DNA from: WRGT01 sp942493035
GTDB taxonomy: Bacteria > Spirochaetota > UBA4802 > UBA5550
Direction of reading: 5' to 3'
Length of the DNA stretch: 64,000 nt
NCBI GenBank assembly: GCA_942493035.1
Contig: OW818666.1
Coordinates: 310,001-374,000, forward strand
Made by a program: the position numbers and the translations under genes. Positions 21,107 through 35,363 of this stretch are shown in pieces (positions within the stretch are counted from its first letter, which is position 1; each line of letters begins with the position of its first letter). The notes under the pieces were generated by a model. That model made no database searches and was not told where the DNA came from. It saw only the letters and a list, made by a program, of their open reading frames with translations.

Positions 21107-22711
21107 TTAACAATGATTGATTTGTTCAGAAGTTAGAAAACAAGGTAAAAGTGCTGTTAATTCTGCCTGATTTGATGTTTCAGGAAGCCTGGTAAAGAGA
21201 AAACGTAAATATGCATAAGGTTCGAGTCTGTTTGCTTTAGCACTTTCAATCAGACTATACATAGCAGCACTGGCATTAGCTCCTCGAGGTGTATTTGAAA
21301 ACAGCCAATTTTTTCTCCCGATAACAAATGGCCGGATTGTCCTTTCAGCTTCATTGTTATCCGGAGTTAAAAATGCCGCATCAATATAGCGGATAAGCTT
21401 ACTCCATTCATTCAGAGTGTAATTTACAGCTTCACCGGTTTTACTTTTTGGGATGATCTCATTTTTTGTAAGAACAAGCCATCGGTGAAAATCATCAAGT
21501 ACTGGAAGAACAAGTTTTTTTCTCTGTTCTACAAATAAATTATCAGCAAGATTTCTCACACGGAGTTCACTCTCGATCTCGTAGATGTGTTTTATAAACT
21601 GCAATCCTTTATGAGCCCGACTGTCCTTTTTGTTAAGCTTTGCGGCATCAAAGAAATATCTCCGGGCATGAGCAAAACATCCGACATGAACAATTCCACC
21701 ACGTGAAAGGGCATAGTTATACCCGTCATATCCATCAGTTTGAAGATATCCGGTAAATCCCTCAAGAAAATCATAAGGAACTTTTTTTGATCGTGTCGGG
21801 TGATATTGATATAGAACAAGAGGCTTCCCTCTTTCGGGATAACCGATACTTACCCACATATATGATTTATTTTCAGGACGCCTGTTTTCTTCATGCAGAA
21901 CTTGAACTGTTGTTTCGTCCATCCTGATAAAATTTCCGCTTTTTAACTGCGCTTCAAGAACTTCCATAAATCCGGTCATCTTCTCATATGCTTCAATTGT
22001 CCAATTGCAAAGCGTCGCACGCGAGAGCTCAACCCCTATCCGTTCAAATATCTTTGACTGCCTGTAAAAAGGGAGAGCGTCAGCATACTTTGATGTAACC
22101 GTATATGCGAGTAATCCCGGACTCACAATGCTTCCTGGAATCATACGCTTCGGAGCTGCCGCTTTTTTTATTTCTGATTCACCGGAGTTAAGAAAGCCAT
22201 CACATCCGCATGGTCCATATTTTATATGCACATGGCGGATTACTTTAATTGCTGCAGGGATTATATCAAGCTCCTCGGTATCATCAGAGCCTATCTGCTT
22301 CCGTTCTTCACCGCAGCATGGACATTTCTTTTCAGCTTCAGTTAAATCATGAATAACTTCTTCTCGCGGGAGATCTGCAGGCAGATGTTTCCTCCCGGTC
22401 TTTTTTCTGACATGTTCTTTTACTCTTGTGACATCAGGCTCTTCATCTTTTTGTGAGTCTTCACCTTCAGGATAAATTCCTTCTTCAGCTTCATCAAATA
22501 GACGTCCCTGAAGTTCATCCTCCGGTGTAAGTTTCTCGCTCGACTTTCCGAAAAATTTCCTTTGTAGTGTTTTATATTTCTCTTCCAGCAGGCGATAGTT
22601 CTCTTCAAGAGATTCTATCATCTGTTTCAGTTTTTCCGGATCATCGGGGAGAATTCTTTTTTCATGTTTCATGTGATCATGATTAACGGAGTATAATTTT
22701 ATTAATAGCAC
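21107..22711 (-). CDS. tnpC: IS66 transposase TnpC
   Basis: DDE transposase of the IS66 family. After an N-terminal coiled coil (about 25-60) comes a zinc-finger-like CPCCGEE...YGPCGC block (130-170). The catalytic acids are then Asp265 (FIRMDETTV), Asp326 (YLQTDGYDGY) and Glu454 (DNNEAERTIRP). The length of 534 residues is full size. The GTG at 22711 starts three bases after the tnpB stop; an internal ATG at 22672 (MKHEKRI) is an alternative start. Apparently intact. Confidence 0.93.
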   Translation of the reverse strand: MLLIKLYSVNHDHMKHEKRILPDDPEKLKQMIESLEENYRLLEEKYKTLQRKFFGKSSEKLTPEDELQGRLFDEAEEGIYPEGEDSQKDEEPDVTRVKEHVRKKTGRKHLPADLPREEVIHDLTEAEKKCPCCGEERKQIGSDDTEELDIIPAAIKVIRHVHIKYGPCGCDGFLNSGESEIKKAAAPKRMIPGSIVSPGLLAYTVTSKYADALPFYRQSKIFERIGVELSRATLCNWTIEAYEKMTGFMEVLEAQLKSGNFIRMDETTVQVLHEENRRPENKSYMWVSIGYPERGKPLVLYQYHPTRSKKVPYDFLEGFTGYLQTDGYDGYNYALSRGGIVHVGCFAHARRYFFDAAKLNKKDSRAHKGLQFIKHIYEIESELRVRNLADNLFVEQRKKLVLPVLDDFHRWLVLTKNEIIPKSKTGEAVNYTLNEWSKLIRYIDAAFLTPDNNEAERTIRPFVIGRKNWLFSNTPRGANASAAMYSLIESAKANRLEPYAYLRFLFTRLPETSNQAELTALLPCFLTSEQINHC

Positions 22712-22714
22712 TTT

Positions 22715-23062
22715 TCATGATACCGCAGAAAATTTTAATACTTTATGCGCGTTCCAGAAATCTATTCCGTCAAGCAGCATAGACAGCTCATCTTCAGTTA
22801 TCTCTTTTACGTCTTCCTTATCCATTGGCCATGGGAATTTGTCCTGCTCCAGACGTTTCTGCCACATACAAAAACCGTTCCTGTCCCAGTAGAGTATTTT
22901 CAATAATCTTCTGCTCTTCCCGCAGAAAATATATAGATCTCCGCTAAGCGGGTTATTTTTCAGATCCTCTTGCACATATACTGAAAGTGCATTTATCTGT
23001 TTTCTCATGTCGATGTATCCGGGTCTGACATATATTCTGGCTTTACTGAAATCTACTTTCAT
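22715..23062 (-). CDS. tnpB: IS66 accessory protein TnpB
   Basis: The 115-residue protein matches the IS66 Orf2 pattern: YVRPGYIDMRKQINALSVYV, then GDLYIFCGKSRRLLKILYWDRNGFCMWQKRLE and a C-terminal FPWP block. It is required for IS66 transposition, with unknown biochemistry. Its ATG overlaps the end of the tnpA reading frame (ATGA), suggesting translational coupling. Confidence 0.92.
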   Translation of the reverse strand: MKVDFSKARIYVRPGYIDMRKQINALSVYVQEDLKNNPLSGDLYIFCGKSRRLLKILYWDRNGFCMWQKRLEQDKFPWPMDKEDVKEITEDELSMLLDGIDFWNAHKVLKFSAVS

Positions 23063-23369
23063 GGCAGTTCTGCCAATGCAGATACTATTGTTTTTAGATG
23101 GTCTGTACCGGAGTTTTCTTTTACTATAATTTTTATTCCGTTGCTTAATGCTATTTCTATTGGTTCATTCTCTTTCTTCGTTTTGTAAAGTGTGACGGGT
23201 ATCTCTACCAGGCCCTTTTTTCAAAAAGTTTTTCATGCTCGGACTTCTTTTTCCAGTCTCGAAAACTCCAATAGGATATTTGCTGTTCCGAACAATATCT
23301 CTGCATGCTTAATCCGCTTTGTTTCCATTTCTGAACATGGTTTTGCCGGTAGTCTGTATGGTCTTTCAT
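23059..23369 (-). pseudogene. tnpA: IS66 tnpA with frameshift at an A6 run
   Basis: Starting at the ATG at 23369 after a perfect AGGAGG, the first frame gives a helix-turn-helix region (SGLSMQRYCSEQQISYWSFRDW) and stops at a TAG at 23205-23207. A second frame continues as LVEIPVTLYKTKKENEPIE to a stop overlapping the tnpB start at 23062. The switch lies at GAAAAAAGGGCC, and a -1 shift on the A6 run joins both halves. This is either an inactivating one-base loss or a translational slippage site. IS66 TnpA is normally made from one frame, so decay is my first choice. Confidence 0.8.
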
Positions 23370-23451
23370 AATGCCTCCTGATTTTAGAGGCAGTATATCT
23401 TATTATCTGAAGGTTGTTAAGATGCAGTTGTTTTGACGGTTACATCGTAAC

Positions 23452-23673
23452 AATTTATTTTCAAATTATACGTTACAAATCGTTGTATCTCAAAAATATT
23501 CGTGCTGGCAGTTTAATGTTGAATGTAGTTTTATGGCTGAAATGTACTTTGGCTGCAGGAACATCTTTGTCTAAATCTTTGTAAACAACACACTACAACA
23601 AAAGTGTTTGGTTAAGCACATTGTTTACATTATTCTCATTGGTTATATGTACTGGTTAATATTTAAATCTGTC
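23452..23673. other. Intergenic stretch right of the IS
   Basis: Between the IS target duplication and the 3' end of the cyclase gene there is AT-rich DNA with no open frame or convincing terminator. Together with 21040-21078 it is the original downstream flank of rrnA, split by the IS. Confidence 0.5.
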
Positions 23674-25845
23674 TTAAAGTCTTATATAAACTTCATTCTC
23701 CGATATACCGCCACTTTCAATATGTCTTTGTATTCTGCTTTTATAAAATGAAGAAGTTATGTCCTCGGGAAATATATTCAGAACTTTTGAGAAATACTCA
23801 TTAGAAATTGAAAATTCTTTCTCGTAATATTTTTTTATAGCTTCATTGTAGTCACCCAGAGTTTCAATTTTTTTACTTATAATTGATTCACTATCCCCGT
23901 CAAAAAAATCATAAATCTGAACAGATTTATCCTTCCCCTTAACATGAACATTTCCCAGATATCTAAAATTATAATTTCCGGGATTTTCAATCCTGGAGAG
24001 AGTGTGGTCACTGATTATTATTGAAGTGCCGAATACTTTTGTAAGCCCCTCCATTCTTGATGCAAGATTAACCGCATCTGATATAACCGTACCATCCATG
24101 CGGTTTTCTTCCCCAATAGTCCCCAGCATAAGAGTCCCTGTATGGAGTGCAATCCCAATGTTAATAGGATCTAATCCCTCATCAATTCTGGTAAGGTTGA
24201 AGCTGTGAAGTTCTTTGAAGATTGAAATAGATGCTTTTAATGCATGTTCCGCATCATCCGGGAAGAGGGCCATTATCGCATCACCGATAAATTTATCAAT
24301 GAAACCGTTCATATCTCTTATAATGGGGCTTACTCTGCTTAAGTATGTATTAAGAAATTTGAAATTATCGTCCGGAGTCATTTTTTCAGAAAGAGATGTA
24401 AATGACCGTATATCGGAAAAAAATACCGTCATCTCCTTCTGGACATGATCCCCTTTTTTTACATCAGTAATACTCTTATGCCCCAGGAAGCTTAAAAATT
24501 GGTGAGGAACAAATCGTGAATATGACTTGTTTAATTCAAATAATTCTTCCGACATATCTTCTATAATAGAAAAAGCATTTGTAAAAAGTTTAGATAATAG
24601 ATAGGATTGGGATATTATGTAAAAGAACAGACCAAATGGAACCATGTTGAACGTATTGATAATCTGAGCATTATATAAGACATCATTTATTCCTGTTATA
24701 TACATTATAAAGAAACCTGTAAGTGCTATTAATGCTCCATTAACTTTTCTGAGAGACAGCCTTATCAGTATAATAATGATTGCAATTCCTCCAGTTACAA
24801 CATAGAGGTCAAATGCCGTTTTGGCGTGGCTGTAAACCGAAAGAGGGGTACACATAATAAGAAGTGCAAATAATAATCCAGGTGCAGCAATTACCTGAGT
24901 AGCTCTTTTGGATATTTCACCTCTAAACAGGACATAGACAAATATAGCGATGAGGGCTATGTTTGAATACGCTGTAAGATAATCCATTTTGTTTAAAAGT
25001 TGAAAATTAATATCTGGAAACCAGTTTACAATAACTCTCTCTCCGGTAACAAGAATTCTGGAGCCGATGAGGATTGCTAAAATACCGAAAAATAGTGGTG
25101 ACGTATCTTTTTTCCGGAGAAAATATATTCCAAAATGATAAAAACCCATTATGAAAATTATTCCAAAAATAAAAAAACTGCTGATCAATGTATTCTCTCT
25201 CAATCTTTTTATCTGATTTAATTCTCCAAGATAAATGCTTTCCCATAAACCGGCTTTTTTATGGGTATAATTTGCAGCATGAATGATTATATCAAGGTAT
25301 ACGAATTCATCCGCAGCTGATGAGATGCCGTCATTAATAATAATTGGTGCCGTAAGAGGGAGGAATTGGGGTGTATAATCGTTTTCTTTGTCTGATACTG
25401 TTCCGTTTAATGCAACTTCTTTTCCGTTAACATAGAGTATGTAGGATGTAGCTACATCCAGTATTTTTATCCCATAGATGATATCAATGTTTTTTAACTT
25501 TACAGTTAATTTATAAGTTCCATATCCATTCGATTCGAGTGTTTTGTTATTAAGCTGAATATCACTCCATAGTCCTGGAACTTTAATCATGGAATCTTCT
25601 ACATAATATGTTTTTGTATCTTTAAAATCATTATAATATAAAAATTTTTTCCAGTAGAACTTCCAGTTGCCATTGAGTTGTATTATCCCGTCATTATTGA
25701 AATCCCAGTCCGTTAGATCAAGAATTCCATTCTCAGCTATCGGCATTTTTTTTGAAGTTTTACCTGTGCAGGCGGAGAGTAATAATAAGATGATTAAAAT
25801 AATTAAAAAATTGTAAAAGAATTTTTTTTTCATATTGGTTCTCAC
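23674..25845 (-). CDS. Membrane adenylate cyclase with 7TM-DISM sensor
   Basis: The 723-residue protein has a signal with lipobox-like LLSAC (Cys26). An extracellular beta-rich DISM sensor (about 40-210) and seven membrane segments (about 220-420) follow. A class III cyclase domain begins at about 470. Metal-binding aspartates are Asp478 (FFSDIRSFT) and Asp522 (GDAIMALF). Lys518 and Thr586 occupy the substrate-selecting positions and favour ATP, and Asn593 and Arg597 complete the site. So it likely makes cAMP in response to an outside ligand. The 7TMR-DISM architecture is common in Leptospira. The true start may be the second Met (MKKKFF). Confidence 0.88.
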   Translation of the reverse strand: MRTNMKKKFFYNFLIILIILLLLSACTGKTSKKMPIAENGILDLTDWDFNNDGIIQLNGNWKFYWKKFLYYNDFKDTKTYYVEDSMIKVPGLWSDIQLNNKTLESNGYGTYKLTVKLKNIDIIYGIKILDVATSYILYVNGKEVALNGTVSDKENDYTPQFLPLTAPIIINDGISSAADEFVYLDIIIHAANYTHKKAGLWESIYLGELNQIKRLRENTLISSFFIFGIIFIMGFYHFGIYFLRKKDTSPLFFGILAILIGSRILVTGERVIVNWFPDINFQLLNKMDYLTAYSNIALIAIFVYVLFRGEISKRATQVIAAPGLLFALLIMCTPLSVYSHAKTAFDLYVVTGGIAIIIILIRLSLRKVNGALIALTGFFIMYITGINDVLYNAQIINTFNMVPFGLFFYIISQSYLLSKLFTNAFSIIEDMSEELFELNKSYSRFVPHQFLSFLGHKSITDVKKGDHVQKEMTVFFSDIRSFTSLSEKMTPDDNFKFLNTYLSRVSPIIRDMNGFIDKFIGDAIMALFPDDAEHALKASISIFKELHSFNLTRIDEGLDPINIGIALHTGTLMLGTIGEENRMDGTVISDAVNLASRMEGLTKVFGTSIIISDHTLSRIENPGNYNFRYLGNVHVKGKDKSVQIYDFFDGDSESIISKKIETLGDYNEAIKKYYEKEFSISNEYFSKVLNIFPEDITSSFYKSRIQRHIESGGISENEVYIRL

Positions 25846-26138
25846 TTAAATTTTTGAAAAATTTTGAATTTCAACTATAATATAACTGGTTTTTGTTTGA
25901 AACAGGCTATGTTTATTTTCTTTTCCCATATAATAATAACTATCATATCGATAAATCAACTACATTTCTTCTGACATACTGCTGCTTTGATTAAAGACGC
26001 ATTTATTTAAAAATTAGTACTGTTGAAATGCGGTCATCCTCTGTATTATTTTTTTACTTGTACTGAAAACATGTTGATTGGTTTTAAATATTATATAAAT
26101 GTGTATTAATAAAACTGGTATATGGATATGGGTGCAGT

Positions 26139-26762
26139 ATGATTAAAAAAATAGTATTTTTAATTTTGATTTTTTCGGGGATGACGGTTTCTCTTTTTGC
26201 GCAGGAGGATGAATTTAATTCTGTGCGAATTGGAATTAAAGTTGGAAGTCCCATTATAATCGGTCTCGGTGGTGAGTATGTTCTGCCGTTGGATACAATA
26301 AGTTTGGGGATAAACGTCGAAGGATCGTATTTTCCATTAAATCGTGATTATTTTTCTTTTATTCCGGAACGTTACGACGATACCGAGCTTAATGTGATAT
26401 ATGGCGCAGGTGGACTCCGGATGTATTTTAATGAATATGGAGATGGTCTTAATATCGGAATTTATGCAGGGCGATACCATCTTGAAGTAATTCAGGATTA
26501 TAGCTACATGGGACAAAGTGCTTCGGGATCTGTAAGTATCGGGATGAATATTTTTATGGCTAAGATAGGATATCGCTGGATGATGAGCAATTTTTTTATG
26601 GATCTTGACGCTGGTTATGGAGCCGGGAAATTTGATGATAATCTGGAGATTACTGTAGATTATCCCACTACAGGGAAGCGGACAGAGTATGTCAATGTTG
26701 ATGATATATTACCTGTAGCTCATGGTCTGGTTGCATCTTTTGAAGCAGGGATAGCGTTTTAG
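26139..26762 (+). CDS. Putative outer-membrane beta-barrel protein
   Basis: The 207-residue protein has a clear signal peptide (MIKKIVFLILIFSGMTVSLFAQ, cleavage after about residue 21). The mature part alternates hydrophobic and polar residues in short strands (GIKVGSPIIIGLGGEYVLP, LNIGIYAGRYHLEVI, GIAF at the end), as in small 8-strand porin-like barrels. The family is not identified. It is followed after 32 bases by the phospholipase-like lipoprotein gene and may be co-transcribed. Confidence 0.6.
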   Translation: MIKKIVFLILIFSGMTVSLFAQEDEFNSVRIGIKVGSPIIIGLGGEYVLPLDTISLGINVEGSYFPLNRDYFSFIPERYDDTELNVIYGAGGLRMYFNEYGDGLNIGIYAGRYHLEVIQDYSYMGQSASGSVSIGMNIFMAKIGYRWMMSNFFMDLDAGYGAGKFDDNLEITVDYPTTGKRTEYVNVDDILPVAHGLVASFEAGIAF

Positions 26763-26794
26763 TGTTAATTTTTAAATAAAGTAAGAGGATATAT

Positions 26795-27220
26795 ATGGCA
26801 AAAATACTTCTGATGATGTTTGCTTTTTTAGTTTCTATAGCTGCTTTGGGTTGTAATTTTAATGAGTTAGATGATGCATTTGATAACGCTAAAGATTTAG
26901 CCATGTACGGAAACTGGTGCGGGCCGGGAATGTCCGGTCCGGATGCACCTGTTGATAGTCTTGATAGTTTGTGCGAACAGCATGATGTCTGTTACGAGGA
27001 TAATGTTATACCATTCGGAGATTATGCTGCGTGTACTCCGGATGCTGATGCCAAGCTCACCTGTGACAGGGTATTTGTTGAAGGTATGAGGACTTTGACT
27101 TCGGATTCCACCAGTTGGCCGGTTACTCCAACTGATAATAAGAAAACAGAAGCGGAGCAATATCTGGTTGATGCTCTGAAGATTTTCGGACCTTGTGTTG
27201 ATCTCTATTCAACTAAATGA
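26795..27220 (+). CDS. Secreted phospholipase-A2-like lipoprotein
   Basis: The 141-residue protein has a lipoprotein signal with lipobox AALGC (Cys20). Its core matches the phospholipase A2 signature. The calcium-loop-like GNWCGPGMSGP is followed by LCEQHDVCYED, with the catalytic His-Asp pair and flanking cysteines. PLA2 releases fatty acids from the sn-2 position of phospholipids. Six cysteines in the mature part could form disulfides. Activity is inferred from the motif only. The ATG at 26795 follows TAAGAGG. Confidence 0.7.
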   Translation: MAKILLMMFAFLVSIAALGCNFNELDDAFDNAKDLAMYGNWCGPGMSGPDAPVDSLDSLCEQHDVCYEDNVIPFGDYAACTPDADAKLTCDRVFVEGMRTLTSDSTSWPVTPTDNKKTEAEQYLVDALKIFGPCVDLYSTK

Positions 27221-27338
27221 TCTGCTCGATGTAGTTTTACAAAATGGTTTCTGATGTATTTCAGTTTTTTATTTATTGAAGACTTTAATTGTATCATAAT
27301 CCGGGGTATACAGAAGACTATGTTTAATTTTAATCTTA

Positions 27339-27796
27339 ATATTTTTATTTTCAAACATTTGGCATGATTTTTTTTACACTCAAATAAAATTCCGTTGACA
27401 GAAGTATGGCATAAAAACTATGGTCATATTCGTTGAGCAGGGGAAGTTGTTCAGCGCAGAGTACCGGAAGAGAGATAAGTTAAATTTTTTTGTAGGACTT
27501 CAAAAAATTTTACGAAAACTTAACAAAAGACTTGACGGGAAAAGGATGGTTGCATAATTTGAAATCAAGTTGAGTGAATAACTCGACGGAGTAAGAATCT
27601 GAAAACTGCTAAGCGATTAGCAAAGTGTCGGAATCTCCAGATACTTCGAAAGAGGTGTGAGTTGGAGATTTTTTTTGCTTATTTTGAACCATCGGGTTTG
27701 CTCTTTGAAAACTGAGTAGTATTAGATAAAAAAGAAGCAGTAAAATGCTAAAGACGTTTTGTTTTGTGATGAAACTTATTTAAAATGATTATAAAT
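27339..27796 (+). promoter_or_regulatory. rrnB promoter and leader region
   Basis: This repeats the rrnA leader with a few changes. P1 is TTGACA (27395) with TATGGT (27419). P2 is TTGACG (27532) with TAATTT (27555). The terminator-like leader hairpin is at 27632-27676 and boxA at 27699-27712. Differences from rrnA lie between the promoters (for example ACTTCAAAA against ACTTGAAAA); the hairpins and boxA are unchanged. Confidence 0.75.
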
Positions 27797-29346
<1,550 letters not shown>

Positions 29347-29437
29347 ATAAGGATAGAAGTAAAAAATAATCTAAATACTACTCAGTTTTGAAATAGTGAA
29401 CCCCGAGAGGGCCTTTATCTTATTTCGATAGGAAACA

Positions 29438-29511
29438 GGGCCTGTAGCTCAGATGGTTAGAGCGAACGACTGATAATCGTTAGGTAGGTGGTTCGACTCC
29501 ACTCAGGCCCA
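29438..29511 (+). tRNA. tRNA-Ile (GAU), rrnB spacer
   Basis: Identical to the rrnA spacer tRNA-Ile (anticodon loop CTGATAA). Confidence 0.97.
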
Positions 29512-29536
29512 AAACGATATTTTGTTTAAATATCTT

Positions 29537-29609
29537 GGGGGTGTAGCTCAGCTGGGAGAGCATCTGCCTTGCACGCAGAGGGTCATCGGTTCGATCCCGT
29601 TCACCTCCA
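29537..29609 (+). tRNA. tRNA-Ala (UGC), rrnB spacer
   Basis: Identical to the rrnA spacer tRNA-Ala (anticodon loop CTTGCAC). Confidence 0.97.
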
Positions 29610-29822
29610 AATCAAATGCCGTTTAAAAACCCTATTTAAGTAGAAATTAAAAATTTATACTTAAATAGGGCCTTTAACCGGCCCGGATCTTTTAAAACGG
29701 TTAAGTCTTAAAAAAAAATGATAGTCTCATTTTTACTTAACAATACAATGTAATCGAGTATCAAAAAATTGATCGAGCGATTCCTCTATCGGTACGTTTA
29801 CCGATAGAGGGAAAAATAATAT

Positions 29823-32831
<3,009 letters not shown>

Positions 32832-32837
32832 TATTAT

Positions 32838-32872
32838 AAAAAACCCGAAGGGAGAATCCCTTCGGGTTTTTT
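32838..32872 (+). terminator. rrnB terminator
   Basis: Exact copy of the rrnA terminator: 16-bp stem, GAA loop, T6. Confidence 0.95.
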
Positions 32873-32948
32873 CATGCTCTTTTTTTTGTAATTTCAGGTG
32901 GATTTAGTAATATATATGCATCAAATCCAACAAAAGACATGAGGAACT

Positions 32949-33539
32949 ATGAATTATATTATAAAAAAATATAGATTCAGGCTGATACAATTATTTGTTT
33001 TATTATCACTCGGCTGTTTTACAGCCTGTCTTGATATCGGGAAAATTGATATCTACCTGATACTGAATAAGGATGATTTATATGAAGGCCATGCACGGTT
33101 GGAATTTATAAATATACATTCAACGTCAGTAACTGTTGAAAAACAGAAGAAAGAAATGGATGATTTTTTTAAAGGTTATAAAGAGGATGTTGAAAACGTT
33201 TTAAAGGCCATGCCTTTATCCGGCCATACTGCAGAATTCAGAAACAGGAAAGAACTGTCTACGGATGTAATTATACAGGGAGAATTTAAAAATCTGCTGG
33301 CGGTACTCGGTTCGCTGATGAGTGAAAGCAGTTTCCGTGTTGAGGGTAACAAAAAACGCCTTGCCGCATCATGGGGGAATCCCTTTTCAGACAGCACAGA
33401 GACTAGTCTGATCATACAGTACCGGGGTAAAATTGTATCGCATAATTCAAAAAATTTTGACGCAAAGACCGGAACCATGAAATGGAATATGGGTAAAGCC
33501 GGGGATAAAGAAACAAGTTTTATCCTTGAGTCGGAGTAG
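32949..33539 (+). CDS. Hypothetical lipoprotein
   Basis: The 196-residue protein has a lipoprotein signal with lipobox FTAC (Cys27). The mature domain begins DIGKIDIYLILNKDDLYEGHARLEF and alternates strands and helices; I do not recognise it. The ATG at 32949 follows GAGGAACT. The next gene starts 3 bases after its stop, so they form an operon. It lies just downstream of the rrnB terminator. Confidence 0.6.
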   Translation: MNYIIKKYRFRLIQLFVLLSLGCFTACLDIGKIDIYLILNKDDLYEGHARLEFINIHSTSVTVEKQKKEMDDFFKGYKEDVENVLKAMPLSGHTAEFRNRKELSTDVIIQGEFKNLLAVLGSLMSESSFRVEGNKKRLAASWGNPFSDSTETSLIIQYRGKIVSHNSKNFDAKTGTMKWNMGKAGDKETSFILESE

Positions 33540-33542
33540 CTC

Positions 33543-34484
33543 ATGCTGGATGATTACTGCAGCTCCCTTTCAGAAGAAGCACAACTTAAAATAGCAATAC
33601 GCCTTTGCAGGCTTATTCTCCCGGTCTGGCATAAATACTTTACTGAACATCCGGAAATGCTGAATGAACTTAACGCATTAATAGCAGCTGAAAGCCGGGT
33701 TAAGGGCGGAGTTAAACAGATTAATCTCCAGTTTGCAGCCGATGCTGTTGATGCAATATGGAAGAGTTACTCTCTTGCCGCTGCATGTGCTGGTGACCCT
33801 CTGGCATCCATGAAAAAAGATCCTCTTCTGGGATCATTGATGTCGGTATTTATGCAGCCTTTGACCAGTTCAAAATGGGATGATCTGCTCCCATATTCTG
33901 TAAGGCTTGTGTTTACTTCTGTCTGGAATATACTCACATGGCTGATTCTAAGGAGAAGAAATTCTGCAAACGAAACTCATATCTATATCGCAATAAACCA
34001 GGCTGCTGATGCACTTATGACTGAAAAAATAATCGGCATAGATGAAATAGATTCCATCCTGCTCGAATATAATGAAGAAACAAGAAACCTGGACGAACAA
34101 GAGTCAGATTTACCAGTTCCCGAAGATGTGGTAACAAAGGGTGAAAAAGAGAGACAGGAAGAGATACTGCAGGCGGCATATAAAAAACTTATTCCGGGCG
34201 GCGAGAGCATAATCAACGATGCTCCGTCACTTGATCAGAGAATTGAGATTCTCAGGCAGATGAGGGAGGAGGGTAAAACCTTCTGGGATCAATGGTATGA
34301 GTATTATCACGGTACATGCAGAACTTATTCTTATAATATGGAAAAGAACTGTTACTGGCTTTCAGAAGCTGATGTGATTGTCGGAAGCTTCTTTAATGAA
34401 TATGAAATGAGTGAAGATTCCATGCTTGAAATGCTCTCAGGGATTTCAAGCTATGATCTGCGCGAAGACGGATTTGTATTTTAG
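33543..34484 (+). CDS. Hypothetical protein, helical, possible membrane segment
   Basis: The 313-residue protein is mostly alpha-helical, with one moderately hydrophobic stretch (about 118-137, LPYSVRLVFTSVWNILTWLI). The C-terminal half is acidic and charged and contains FWDQWYEYYHGTCRTYSY. No known motif was recognised. It starts 3 bases after the lipoprotein gene, so translation is probably coupled. Confidence 0.55.
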   Translation: MLDDYCSSLSEEAQLKIAIRLCRLILPVWHKYFTEHPEMLNELNALIAAESRVKGGVKQINLQFAADAVDAIWKSYSLAAACAGDPLASMKKDPLLGSLMSVFMQPLTSSKWDDLLPYSVRLVFTSVWNILTWLILRRRNSANETHIYIAINQAADALMTEKIIGIDEIDSILLEYNEETRNLDEQESDLPVPEDVVTKGEKERQEEILQAAYKKLIPGGESIINDAPSLDQRIEILRQMREEGKTFWDQWYEYYHGTCRTYSYNMEKNCYWLSEADVIVGSFFNEYEMSEDSMLEMLSGISSYDLREDGFVF

Positions 34485-34688
34485 AATTCAACCGGTTATT
34501 TACTGTCCATTTCAGCATCTTTTTTATAAAATTTAAATTTAAACAGGACGTATTGAAAAAAATTTGTTAAAAAATAAAACATTTTGTCACTTCTGATAAA
34601 ATTCAATCACCCGTATAAACTCCGTGTTTTGGTATATTTTTAAAAAAGGTTTAACACTCTTTCTTAAAAAGAAATAAAGGGATAATTA

Positions 34689-35363
34689 ATGATATATAAT
34701 ATAATTGAAATTCTGATATTGGTAATCCCGCTGTTATTATGGTTCTTTATTATGTATTATATAGGTTCTTCGAAAACCAAACGGATATATTTTAAAAAAA
34801 TAAAGAACACTGAACAGCGGATTAAGGATCTGTTTGACGGCAAAAAAATTCTGCCTGCCGATGTAGTTTTCTTTTCCTATGGTACAAAATCCGGCAGCGT
34901 GAATATAATCATGCATGTATTCTGGATTGTGTTATCTTTCTGCCTGATATACCCCCTTCTCGGTATACTTGCCGACTACCTGTTCCCTGAACTTTCCATA
35001 CTGCAGTATATTATACCGGTATTTACAGGCATACTGGTTATATACTGGAGATACTCGCTTAATATAAAATTTATAAAGAATATTAAAGAGAGGAAATACC
35101 GCTGTGGAGTTTTTATTCTCAGAGATGAATTGATAGTCAGGGAGGATGGGTGGCCGATCTGTCATATTATTCCGAAAAACTGCATTGTCCAGATAGAGCA
35201 TTGCAGTATCTGGACCAGCGACTCATCTGAAGATGCGGGTATTTCCATAACCGTCACTCCAGGAGAGGGCACTGAACGCGGCGAGATAGTAATTCTGGGA
35301 CAATTTTTTTCTGTATCAGGGGAACTTGTTCTTGATTATATCAGGAAGTGGAGATGGAGCTGA
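34689..35363 (+). CDS. Membrane protein with C-terminal PH-like domain (hypothetical)
   Basis: The 224-residue protein has three hydrophobic segments: about 4-24, 75-97 and 102-120. A cytoplasmic beta-rich tail follows (GVFILRDELIVREDGWPICHIIPKNCIVQIEH), resembling bacterial PH-like folds. The architecture recalls the unusual N-terminal part of the lepB product in this window, but I see no close sequence identity. The ATG at 34689 follows AAAGGGATAATTA. Confidence 0.5.
   Translation: MIYNIIEILILVIPLLLWFFIMYYIGSSKTKRIYFKKIKNTEQRIKDLFDGKKILPADVVFFSYGTKSGSVNIIMHVFWIVLSFCLIYPLLGILADYLFPELSILQYIIPVFTGILVIYWRYSLNIKFIKNIKERKYRCGVFILRDELIVREDGWPICHIIPKNCIVQIEHCSIWTSDSSEDAGISITVTPGEGTERGEIVILGQFFSVSGELVLDYIRKWRWS

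Larger units (their letters stand above)
21079..23443 (-). mobile_element. IS66-family insertion sequence
   Basis: The 2365-bp element has imperfect 24-bp terminal inverted repeats, starting GTAAGCGTAAAAACAAC (21079) and GTAACCGTCAAAACAAC (complement of 23443), with three mismatches. It is flanked by exact 8-bp direct repeats ATCGTAAC (21071-21078 and 23444-23451), the target-duplication size expected for IS66. It encodes tnpA, tnpB and tnpC on the minus strand. The exact target duplications suggest a recent insertion. It landed about 40 bases after the rrnA terminator, a harmless site. Confidence 0.95.
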
